Source: an uncultured Lachnospiraceae bacterium
Lineage (GTDB): Bacteria; Bacillota; Clostridia; Lachnospirales; Lachnospiraceae
Length of the DNA stretch: 45,583 nt
Direction: 5' to 3'
Assembly: GCA_910586315.1 (NCBI GenBank)
Contig: CAJUIP010000028.1
Coordinates: 1 to 45,583 of the forward strand
The stretch's first letter is position 1. Each line of letters begins with the position of its first letter. Shown piece by piece: positions 26,217 through 33,448 of this stretch. Under the pieces are notes generated by a model. The model saw only the letters and a list, made by a program, of their open reading frames with translations, made no database searches and had not been told where the DNA came from. Made by a program: the position numbers and the translations under genes.

Positions 26217-27842
26217 TTACATCATTCCGCCCATTCCGCCTGCTCCGGCCGGCATTGCGGGTGTTTCTTCCTTAATGTTAGCCACAACGGATTCTGTGGT
26301 GAGCAATGTGGAAGCTACGCTGGTTGCGTTCTGAAGTGCGCTTCTTGTAACCTTCGCCGGGTCAAGGATTCCGGCCTCAACCATATCCACATACTCTTCC
26401 TTATAAGCGTCGAAGCCTTTGCCGATTCCCATCTCCTTCACCTTGTTCACAATAACAGCGCCTTCCAGGCCTGCATTGGCAACGATATGGAATAACGGAG
26501 CCTCCAGTGCCTTTAAGATGATGTTTCCGCCGGTCTTCTCATCACCCTCTAACGTATCTACAACAGCGGCAACCTTCTCAGCGGCATGAACGTATGCGGA
26601 ACCACCGCCGGCGATGATACCCTCTTCCACGGCTGCCTTTGTAGCAGCAAGGGCGTCTTCCATACGAAGCTTGGCTTCCTTCATCTCAGTCTCCGTTGCA
26701 GCGCCTACGCGGATAACTGCAACGCCGCCGGACAGCTTAGCCAGTCTTTCCTGTAATTTCTCTCTGTCAAAGTCGGAAGTTGTCTCCTCAATCTGGCCCT
26801 TGATCTGGCCGATTCTGTTGGCAATCTCCGCCTTGTCGCCAAGGCCGTCAACGATGATGGTGTTCTCCTTCTGTACCTTAACGGATTTTGCACGGCCGAG
26901 CTGCTCCATGGTCGCATCCTTAAGGTCAAGGCCAAGCTCCTCAGAAATTACGGTGCCGCCTGTAAGGACTGCAATATCCTTTAACATCTCTTTTCTTCTG
27001 TCGCCATAGCCTGGTGCCTTAACGCCGACTACGCTGAAGGTTCCTCTCAGCTTATTGACGATAAGAGTGGTAAGAGCCTCGCCCTCGATATCCTCTGCAA
27101 TCATAAGCAGCTTTGCGCCTGTCTTAACGATCTGCTCCAGCAACGGCAGAATATCGTTGATGTTGGAGATTTTCTTATCTGTAATCAGGATATAGGGATC
27201 ATCCAGATTTGCTTCCATCTTCTCCATATCGGTGCACATATATGCGGAAATGTATCCTCTGTCGAACTGCATGCCTTCAACAAGGTCAAGCTCTGTCTTC
27301 ATGGTCTTGGATTCTTCAATGGTAATCACGCCGTCTCCGGTTACTTTTTCCATAGCATCCGCTACCATCTCTCCGACCTCATCGCTGGATGCGGAGATAG
27401 CCGCTACTCTTGCAATCTGGTCTTTTCCGCTAATCGGCTTGCTCATCTCGGCAATGGCCTTCACAGCCTCGTCTGTGGCCTTCTTCATGCCCTTTCTTAA
27501 AACGATAGGATTCGCGCCTGCTGCCAGATTCTTCATACCTTCATTAATCATTGCCTGTGCAAGAACGGTTGCGGTTGTCGTACCGTCGCCGGCAACGTCG
27601 TTTGTCTTTGTGGCAACTTCCTTGACAAGCTGTGCGCCCATGTTCTCAAAGGCATCTTCCAGTTCAATTTCCTTTGCGATTGTCACGCCGTCGTTTGTTA
27701 TTAACGGAGCGCCGAAGGACTTATCCAGAACAACGTTTCTTCCTTTCGGTCCCAGCGTCACGCGCACGGTATCCGTAAGTTTATTTACACCAGCCTCAAG
27801 GGCTTTTCTGGCTTCTACGCCGTATTTGATTTCCTTAGCCAT
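26217..27842 (-). CDS. groL: Chaperonin GroEL
   Basis: The 541-residue 60-kDa chaperonin subunit, which forms the double-ring ATP-driven folding chamber with GroES. The start MAKEIKYG, the ATP loop GPKGRNVVLDKSFGAP, the NDGVTIAKEIELED and DVAGDGTTTATVL motifs and the C-terminal GGMGGMM tail are all intact. It follows groES by 144 nt in one operon under a CIRCE-controlled promoter. Heat-inducible through HrcA by established Firmicutes knowledge. Confidence 0.98.
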   Translation of the reverse strand: MAKEIKYGVEARKALEAGVNKLTDTVRVTLGPKGRNVVLDKSFGAPLITNDGVTIAKEIELEDAFENMGAQLVKEVATKTNDVAGDGTTTATVLAQAMINEGMKNLAAGANPIVLRKGMKKATDEAVKAIAEMSKPISGKDQIARVAAISASSDEVGEMVADAMEKVTGDGVITIEESKTMKTELDLVEGMQFDRGYISAYMCTDMEKMEANLDDPYILITDKKISNINDILPLLEQIVKTGAKLLMIAEDIEGEALTTLIVNKLRGTFSVVGVKAPGYGDRRKEMLKDIAVLTGGTVISEELGLDLKDATMEQLGRAKSVKVQKENTIIVDGLGDKAEIANRIGQIKGQIEETTSDFDREKLQERLAKLSGGVAVIRVGAATETEMKEAKLRMEDALAATKAAVEEGIIAGGGSAYVHAAEKVAAVVDTLEGDEKTGGNIILKALEAPLFHIVANAGLEGAVIVNKVKEMGIGKGFDAYKEEYVDMVEAGILDPAKVTRSALQNATSVASTLLTTESVVANIKEETPAMPAGAGGMGGMM

Positions 27843-27877
27843 GATTTAAAATTCCTCCAATTCAGAAAATTACTATA

Positions 27878-27938
27878 AAAGTCCACCGCCGGACAGGCGG
27901 CATATATTAAGAAATGCCAGATACGCCCGCCGGACTTT
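27878..27938 (-). other. Structured groES-groEL intercistronic region
   Basis: AAAGTCC (27878-27884) pairs with GGACTTT (27932-27938). Inside this, CCGCC-GGACA-GGCGG (27886-27900) forms a compact hairpin. No T-run follows on the minus strand, so an RNA processing or stability element is more likely than a terminator. Confidence 0.45.
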
Positions 27939-27986
27939 CATGTATGAGCGTGCGTCCGCAGCCGGGCGCGTAAAGGTTTCCTGTCC

Positions 27987-28271
27987 TTACTCAATGACTG
28001 CAAGAATATCATTCTGTTTTACGATGATATATTCATCATTATCGGTTTTCACTTCTGTACCAGAATATTTGGAAAAAATCACCTGATCGCCGACCTTCAC
28101 CTGCATAACGACCTCTTTTCCATCAACCACTCCGCCAGGACCAACTGCGATTACTTCAGCCTGCTGCGGTTTTTCCTTCGCCTGCCCCGGAAGAACGATT
28201 CCGGATTTTGTAGTCTCTTCTGCTACCAACTGTTTTAAAACAACCCTGTCAAATAATGGCACCAATTTCAT
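27987..28271 (-). CDS. groS: Co-chaperonin GroES
   Basis: The 94-residue lid subunit of the GroEL/ES chamber. The opening MKLVPLFDRVVLK, the mobile loop with GIVLPGQAKEKPQ, the acidic VGPGGVVDGKE turn and the DEYIIVKQNDILAVIE end match the family over its full length. It is the first gene of the groES-groEL operon, behind a CIRCE-overlapped promoter. A GGAGG-like site precedes the start. Confidence 0.98.
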   Translation of the reverse strand: MKLVPLFDRVVLKQLVAEETTKSGIVLPGQAKEKPQQAEVIAVGPGGVVDGKEVVMQVKVGDQVIFSKYSGTEVKTDNDEYIIVKQNDILAVIE

Positions 28272-28352
28272 TACTGACTCCTCCTTGTCATTTCTATTGT
28301 TCTAATATATGGAAAGAACAGAACATTTTTTCTGCTCCCTGTCACAAGTAAT

Positions 28353-28382
28353 GTTATAGCACGCATTATTAGCACTGTCAAT
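28353..28382 (-). promoter_or_regulatory. groESL promoter
   Basis: On the minus strand a perfect TTGACA (28377-28382), a 17-bp spacer and TATAAC (28353-28358). The -35 box lies inside the CIRCE operator. Confidence 0.85.
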
Positions 28383-28395
28383 AGTCGAGTGCTAA
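28369..28395. promoter_or_regulatory. CIRCE operator, HrcA binding site
   Basis: TTAGCACTG (28369-28377), a 9-bp spacer and GAGTGCTAA (28387-28395). This is the canonical CIRCE inverted repeat with one mismatch in the left arm (G for C at the inner position). It overlaps the groESL -35, so bound HrcA would block RNA polymerase. Confidence 0.95.
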
Positions 28396-28517
28396 TTTTA
28401 TACTTTTTTTCTACTTTTTTTCATTTTCTTAATAATTATCCCTTTTCTTTTCTTCCAATATGCATTATGATTAATCTATATTGCATAAGCCATTACTGGA
28501 TGAAAGGAGAATGAACC

Positions 28518-28835
28518 ATGTCTAAGAAAAAAACCAGTATGCTCATTGCTTTGGGAGCTCTTCTCGGCGCTGCCGCCGCGGGCCTTTCCTACTATTTAAA
28601 GTACAAATCATTTAACAATGAGCTGGATAAAGATTTCCATGACTATGAGGAAGAGGATACCGTCTCAGATGAAACCAGGGAATCTGTCCCACAGGCGGAT
28701 GGCAAGGAACGCACCTACATTACCCTTGATTCCGGAAAATGCAAGCCCTGCGGAGAAGAAAGCCTTGATGATTCCGAGCCAGCGCCAGCAGAAACGGTAA
28801 CCGTGGAAGAAGATACGGACGGTACCGGCGCATGA
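28518..28835 (+). CDS. Small membrane-anchored acidic protein
   Basis: A 105-residue protein with a short basic start (MSKKKTS), one hydrophobic segment (about residues 8-27, MLIALGALLGAAAAGLSYYL) and a long, strongly acidic, probably disordered tail. The overall look recalls YtxH-type single-pass proteins, but no family is certain. The ribosome binding site AAAGGAG is good. The IclR gene starts inside its stop codon (ATGA overlap), so both are translated from one mRNA. It is divergent from groES, and the CIRCE site lies in the shared gap. Confidence 0.75.
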   Translation: MSKKKTSMLIALGALLGAAAAGLSYYLKYKSFNNELDKDFHDYEEEDTVSDETRESVPQADGKERTYITLDSGKCKPCGEESLDDSEPAPAETVTVEEDTDGTGA

Positions 28836-29602
28836 TACAAAGCCTTCTTCGTTCCATGGAGTTACTGGAAGTTTTAAAAGAAAAAAACCGAAGTTTTTCC
28901 ATTGCCGAGCTAGCGGAAGCCATTAATCTCCCTCCGAGCACCGTTCACCGGATTCTGCAGACTTTCTGTGAAAAGAAATATGTGATGCGTGACGAGCGCT
29001 CCCACACCTATCGTTTAGGCCCTGCGCTGATTCCTCTGGGAAAGGCAGCCTCCCAGGGAATCCGCCTTCAGGATGCCGCCTATCCGGTTCTTACGGCCAT
29101 GTCCTCCCAGACCACTGAGGATTCCTACCTGATTATTCCCGTGGGAAATAAAGGACTGGTCATTGAAAAAGTAGACGGCCCCAACCATCTGAAGGTGGTG
29201 GAGGAATTCGGATATGAAATGTACCTCCACTGCGGTGCTATCCGTAAAGTTCTTTTGGCGTACCAGTCTCCTTCCTTTATTGATGAATATCTAAAAAATG
29301 TCATCGTCCATGACCGTGCTTTTCCTCAGGTCTGTCCGGATGTTCTCCGTACAGAGCTTACGAAAATCCGTCAATGCGGCTACGCCATCACCCAGGGGGA
29401 CTATGTAAACGACGCCATCGGCATCGGCGCTCCGGTATTCAATTCGGAAGGAGAATTGGCATGTTCCATCGGAATTATCGCACCCAATATCCGCATTGAA
29501 ACTGACGCACAGCTAAACCGTCAGTTAAAATCGGTTCTCCATTTTGCAGGAGAGCTCTCTTCTGATCTGGGCTTCGTGCCGTCAGGTCCGTCTGTGGCCT
29601 GA
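28832..29602 (+). CDS. IclR-family transcriptional regulator
   Basis: A 256-residue regulator. The N-terminal winged helix is clear (FSIAELAEAINLPPSTVHRIL, then KKYVMRDE). Residues about 80-250 form the IclR ligand-binding domain, with GAIRKVLLAY and the conserved INDAIGIGAPV-like block (VNDAIGIGAPVFN). Such proteins control catabolic genes in response to small organic acids; no obvious target lies adjacent. The start has no strong Shine-Dalgarno site and probably depends on coupling to the preceding gene through the ATGA overlap. Confidence 0.92.
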   Translation: MIQSLLRSMELLEVLKEKNRSFSIAELAEAINLPPSTVHRILQTFCEKKYVMRDERSHTYRLGPALIPLGKAASQGIRLQDAAYPVLTAMSSQTTEDSYLIIPVGNKGLVIEKVDGPNHLKVVEEFGYEMYLHCGAIRKVLLAYQSPSFIDEYLKNVIVHDRAFPQVCPDVLRTELTKIRQCGYAITQGDYVNDAIGIGAPVFNSEGELACSIGIIAPNIRIETDAQLNRQLKSVLHFAGELSSDLGFVPSGPSVA

Positions 29603-29664
29603 ATCGTGAAAAGGGTTCGTTAAAAAATGCAGGTTCGGACCTGAATCTCAAAAACCGTGCATAG

Positions 29665-29688
29665 AAAAAAGTTCCTTTAAAAGGAGCT
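29665..29688 (-). terminator. Terminator of the MATE-end operon
   Basis: On the minus strand AGCTCCTT pairs with AAGGAACT (one G-T pair) and is followed by TTTTTT. It lies about 130 nt beyond the MATE stop codon and would end the long minus-strand operon. Confidence 0.65.
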
Positions 29689-29733
29689 GTCCTGAAAATG
29701 TAACTTGATAGCAAACTATAAGCATGCATCTTT

Positions 29734-29782
29734 AAGAGGGTGTCGCAAAATCATCAATTAGATGATTGAGCGATACCCTCTT
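29734..29782. repeat. 49-bp near-perfect palindrome, MITE-like or terminator
   Basis: AAGAGGGTGTCGC...ATCATC, AATTA, GATGAT...GCGATACCCTCTT forms a long hairpin with few mismatches between the convergent IclR and MATE genes. It lacks a T-run on both sides. The outer arm GAGGGTGTCGCAAAA resembles terminal repeats of some Firmicutes insertion sequences, so a minimal MITE or fused IS ends are possible. Confidence 0.6.
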
Positions 29783-29815
29783 AGGATCGCACGGCGGCGA
29801 AGAGGAGGATGGGAT

Positions 29816-31222
29816 TTACAGCTCCGCAGCCAGATTACGCAGCCACTTTTTCTGCCGGTATCTCCAGTATCCAAGAACCATCTTATAAACCTCTTCCAGC
29901 ATTACCATTCCATACACAATGTGAATCGGATATTTAAAGAACAGTCCCCCCAGAAATGCCAGAGGAATTCCAATGAACCAGACACCGCTGGTATCTAAAA
30001 ACAGGCACATCTTCGTATCTCCGCCGCTCCTCAAGACACCCACAACATTCACGTAATTAAAGGTTTTCGCCGGCATGAACAATACAAACACCAGAATACA
30101 GAGGGCCGCCGACTGCGCCACCTGATCCGTAATCTGATAAATGGAAAGAATCGGGCCGCGGATGGCCATACAGACTGCCATTCCCAAAAGTGTAACCAAA
30201 AACTGCAGAATCAGGAAATTGGTGGCATACCTTTCCGCCCGTTTCAAATTTCCGGCACCCATTTCATGGCCCAGAACTACGGCCGTCGCCGCGCTGAGTC
30301 CCTGAAACAGAACCACAACAATATCCTGAATGGTGGTGGCAATGGTGATGGCGGCAACTGCATCGTCCCCCATCCGGCCGTAAGCCAAAGAATACATGGT
30401 CACGCCCAGCCCCCACATGAATTCATTGACAATAACCGGAGTACAGGTATTCATAAACTGCTTTAAAAACGCGCCGGTATAGCCGATCATTGCCTTTGGA
30501 CTGCAGGCAATAGGAAATTTCTTCCAGTAAACCACCAAAAGCAGCACCAGAGTCTCCATCACACGCGCCGTCAGCGTAGCCAGGGCAGCGCCTGCCACTC
30601 CCATTCCGGCGCCCCAGATAAACACCGTATGGTTCCCTCCGAGCGCCACGGTCCTCGCCGGGAAAATCAAAAGAAAATTCAGGACAATATTAATCACGAT
30701 GGCCATACAGCTTGTGAGTACCGGGAGCTTCACCTGCCCCACGGCCCGCAGCATGGCCACATACGTATTGGTAAACGCCGTAAACGGATACGAGACAGCC
30801 ACAATTACCAGGTAGGAGGCCCCTACCCGTATGGTTTCCGGATTTGGTGTAAAAATCCGCATTACAAGCTCCGGCCGGGCAACTGCCGGTACCGCAAACA
30901 GCAGGGTACCGTTAAATCCCAGAAGTAATGCAAGCCCCAGCACCTTTCTGATATTCTTTACATCCTGGTTTCCCCAATACTGAGCTGCCAGAATACCGCT
31001 CCCGCTGTTGATTCCGAAAATCAAAAGCGAAAACACAAAAAACACCTTATTGGCCAGCCCCACAGCCGCAATGGCCGTCGAGCCCAGCGCCCCGATCATC
31101 ATGGTGTCCACAAGGTTCACAATTGTATTTAACATGCCCTGCATCGCAACGGGAAGGGCGATCCGAAATGCCTTTCCCAGAAAAATACGGTCTGCCAGCA
31201 TCTCTTTTGTTGCAGTCAACAT
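29816..31222 (-). CDS. MATE family multidrug/cation antiporter
   Basis: A 468-residue inner-membrane protein with about 12 hydrophobic helices arranged as two homologous halves. The first helix GKAFRIALPVAMQGMLNTIVNLVDTMM, with its conserved Asp, is typical of MATE exporters, which use a Na+ or H+ gradient. The start MLTATKEM has AAGGAGTAAGG upstream; the longer frame was rejected because its first 74 residues are soluble, overlap the nucleosidase gene and lack family features. It is 67 nt downstream of the nucleosidase gene and is the last gene of the run; whether it belongs functionally to the dynamin/HerA system is open. Confidence 0.9.
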   Translation of the reverse strand: MLTATKEMLADRIFLGKAFRIALPVAMQGMLNTIVNLVDTMMIGALGSTAIAAVGLANKVFFVFSLLIFGINSGSGILAAQYWGNQDVKNIRKVLGLALLLGFNGTLLFAVPAVARPELVMRIFTPNPETIRVGASYLVIVAVSYPFTAFTNTYVAMLRAVGQVKLPVLTSCMAIVINIVLNFLLIFPARTVALGGNHTVFIWGAGMGVAGAALATLTARVMETLVLLLVVYWKKFPIACSPKAMIGYTGAFLKQFMNTCTPVIVNEFMWGLGVTMYSLAYGRMGDDAVAAITIATTIQDIVVVLFQGLSAATAVVLGHEMGAGNLKRAERYATNFLILQFLVTLLGMAVCMAIRGPILSIYQITDQVAQSAALCILVFVLFMPAKTFNYVNVVGVLRSGGDTKMCLFLDTSGVWFIGIPLAFLGGLFFKYPIHIVYGMVMLEEVYKMVLGYWRYRQKKWLRNLAAEL

Positions 31223-31289
31223 TATTTCCTTACTCCTTTCAGCCTGCATACGCAGACGTAAAAATCCGTTCATCCATTTTAAATGCCGC

Positions 31290-31991
31290 TCACTTTCCCC
31301 ATGCCTTTCTGATTTCTGACAGCAGGGCAACTGTAATGTCCTTTGCAATCGATGAGGCTTTGGCACAGTTTTCGTCAAAAGTATCGATCCCGCTGTGCTC
31401 TGCGGTATCGGTAATACAGCGAATGGAAAGAAACGGTATGGCATTCACATAACACACATGAGCAATACTCGCAGTTTCCATATCCACCGTCAGGGGCGCA
31501 AATTCATCATAAATTTTTTGCCGCCCTTCCTCTGTTATAAACGACTCTCCCGTTGCCATCCGCCCCCAGACTGCTTTCCCGGGAAGCGTGAGCCTACCCA
31601 CTGCGGATTTTGACAAACGTATTAACGTTTCATCTGCTGCAAAAAATACAGATCTCATCCACGGATGAAACTCCGTCAGAATATCGGGTGCAACATCATG
31701 GTAGCAGACCTCTGTGGAAATGACCGTATCAAATATTTTAAGGTCCTTTTCCATGCCGCCCGCCGTTCCCGCATTGATAATGATGTTCACGCCAAACACA
31801 TCTATCAAAAGCTGTGAGGCTATGGCGGCGTTTACCTTGCACACGCCGGAAAACAGGGCGACGACTTCCAATCCCTCTATTTGTCCCTCATAAAATTTTA
31901 ACATCGCTTTTTTTGTTATTTTACATCCACTTATCAATGGCAAAAACGGGGCAAGCTCTTCATCGCCCGCACATATAATTCCGATTTTCAT
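31290..31991 (-). CDS. mtnN: 5'-methylthioadenosine/S-adenosylhomocysteine nucleosidase
   Basis: A 233-residue enzyme that splits MTA and SAH into adenine and the thioribose part. Against the E. coli enzyme as I recall it, the catalytic acids are kept: E12 in AGDEELAPF, the Glu in VDMETASIAHVC and the Asp in CITDTAEHSG. The INAGTAGGM loop is also present, so it should be active. The start has AGGAGGAG. It lies 36 nt after the immunity gene. It may be housekeeping, but nucleosidases of this fold also occur as parts of conflict systems, so its place in the operon deserves a look. Confidence 0.92.
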   Translation of the reverse strand: MKIGIICAGDEELAPFLPLISGCKITKKAMLKFYEGQIEGLEVVALFSGVCKVNAAIASQLLIDVFGVNIIINAGTAGGMEKDLKIFDTVISTEVCYHDVAPDILTEFHPWMRSVFFAADETLIRLSKSAVGRLTLPGKAVWGRMATGESFITEEGRQKIYDEFAPLTVDMETASIAHVCYVNAIPFLSIRCITDTAEHSGIDTFDENCAKASSIAKDITVALLSEIRKAWGK

Positions 31992-32027
31992 AGATTATCT
32001 CCTCCTGGAGCGTGTTTAAAAACAAAA

Positions 32028-32399
32028 TCAAATCAGATATTTCTCTTTCCAGTCTTTTTTTACTTTATACATTTTGGCATTCTTCTCATAATATTCCACA
32101 TCCAGGTATACGCCGTCCGGCTCCGCCACAAACGTAAAAACATTATTGCTGCCCGCCCTGTATGTCTTGTCAGATTTAATCTGTGACGCAATCTCAGAAA
32201 AACACAGGTCTAACAAATGCGAATCCAGAACGCCGTTCTCTGCCAGAGTATAGCACTGATGAAACTCCCCGTCTGCCAGCATGCAGTAAAAAAACAGTTC
32301 ATAACTCGTGTCCGCCACATTCGCAAACAAGATTGTTTTTGAAGCATCCGCCGGAATCATTTTTTTAAGCTTATCAAACACCAGTGTTTCTATTTTCAA
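32028..32399 (-). CDS. Probable YezG/DUF600-type immunity protein
   Basis: A 123-residue acidic protein. The layout (N-terminal helix, ILFANVADTSYELFFYCMLADGEFHQ strands, then YLDVEYYEKNAKMY) resembles the YezG/DUF600 immunity family, whose B. subtilis member neutralises the nuclease toxin YeeF. It lies 14 nt downstream of a nuclease gene of that toxin type, which supports the call. The start codon is TTG, with AAGGAGG nine bases upstream that overlaps the toxin stop codon, so its translation is probably coupled to toxin synthesis. The next in-frame ATG would remove the first helix. Confidence 0.7.
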   Translation of the reverse strand: MKIETLVFDKLKKMIPADASKTILFANVADTSYELFFYCMLADGEFHQCYTLAENGVLDSHLLDLCFSEIASQIKSDKTYRAGSNNVFTFVAEPDGVYLDVEYYEKNAKMYKVKKDWKEKYLI

Positions 32400-32413
32400 A
32401 ATACGCCGCCTCC

Positions 32414-33436
32414 TTATCGTGCATTAAATACTTTGTACGTTTTTGTTCCCGTAGATTCATCCAGAACGCCTGCGATGACTCTCACTGCAGCCCCGTTTTC
32501 ATCATATTCCGTTTTGACAGAGGTAATCGACACCGGACAGCCGTCCTCCTCCATGTCCTCAATTTCTTCCTTCAACTGTGCGAAATCTCCATCGGACAAT
32601 TTCGTATCAAGAGAATCCAACAACGCCGTAGAAGTTTCCTCATTATCAAAAACAATCTCGGTTTTCTTCCCGTCAATCGTATAAGACGCCATAATTTTAG
32701 TCGGACGGGACGATGTTCCATCGTATTCCAGGTCAATGTGAATCCTTACCTGTTTCCCTTCCTCCAAGGCTCTTCTGATTTCAAGCTCCATCTTTTTATA
32801 ATCGCCCTGATTGATGGTTCCACGCATCGGCACAAGGTTTTCTTCGCCTTCCGAACCGCCTAAAATTCTGGCGATAATGTGCCCTCCCTGATCGTCTTCT
32901 TTCCGGTCCTCCCCTCCGGCTTCCCGCTGCTCGCTTATATTGCGCTTTCCGTCCTCGTGGATTTCCGGTTTTGCATCACAAGATATTTTGTTGCCGTTTT
33001 CATCGGTACGATATGTATTGCCGTTCACCGTATATTCCGTGTCAGGCAGAAGCTGGCCATTTTTCTTGTAAGTGGTTCCCATATCATCCGTTTCATACGT
33101 ATCTTCGCCAATCGTATATTCTGAATTAGGCTCATGGGGCTTATGAATCTCCTCTGCTGCCGCAGAATCCGTTTCGGCATCCGTACCGGCATTCTCCGCT
33201 TCCATGGAAACGCCATCAGACTCGAACAGCTTTTCAAATTTATTCTGCGGACTGGAAAGAGGGGAATCCTTGCTTTCCTTTTCGAGTATTCCATTTCCTG
33301 TTTCAGGCAGCCGTTCATCCCCCATGATTTTCTCAAACTTCGCCCGGGCGTCCTCGCTTATCTCCGGCCTGTTTTCTGTATTTCTCTCCGCTGCATCCGA
33401 GGTTTCCTTAAATCCGCCAAATATGTTCATGCTCAT
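32414..33436 (-). CDS. DNA/RNA non-specific endonuclease toxin with repeat linker
   Basis: A 340-residue protein without signal peptide, LXG or WXG domain. Residues 1-100 are acidic and probably disordered. Residues about 106-151 hold two copies of an EYT(I/V)...(T)Y(E/R)TD(D/E)...G motif common in polymorphic toxins. Residues about 180-240 carry the endonuclease core: DDQGGHIIARILGGS with catalytic H186, then ENLVPM and N209, the Endonuclease_NS_2 pattern. A beta-rich tail (240-340) follows. GGGGG precedes the start. It lies 12 nt after the HerA ATPase gene and 14 nt before its likely immunity gene. A substrate of the upstream machine is inferred. Confidence 0.82.
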   Translation of the reverse strand: MSMNIFGGFKETSDAAERNTENRPEISEDARAKFEKIMGDERLPETGNGILEKESKDSPLSSPQNKFEKLFESDGVSMEAENAGTDAETDSAAAEEIHKPHEPNSEYTIGEDTYETDDMGTTYKKNGQLLPDTEYTVNGNTYRTDENGNKISCDAKPEIHEDGKRNISEQREAGGEDRKEDDQGGHIIARILGGSEGEENLVPMRGTINQGDYKKMELEIRRALEEGKQVRIHIDLEYDGTSSRPTKIMASYTIDGKKTEIVFDNEETSTALLDSLDTKLSDGDFAQLKEEIEDMEEDGCPVSITSVKTEYDENGAAVRVIAGVLDESTGTKTYKVFNAR

Positions 33437-33448
33437 GAAAATCCCCCT

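Noticed and set aside
27232..27849. A 205-codon plus-strand open frame opposite groEL
   Set aside because: It is Ser/Ala/Thr-rich as expected from antisense of a conserved gene, and groEL itself is complete.
31223..31444. 74-residue N-terminal extension of the MATE protein
   Set aside because: It overlaps the nucleosidase coding region, is not hydrophobic, and a good ribosome binding site precedes the internal ATG at 31222.
32028..33436. Type VII (LXG) secretion locus
   Set aside because: The nuclease resembles the YeeF toxin domain, but no LXG, WXG100 or EssC-like gene is present in the window.
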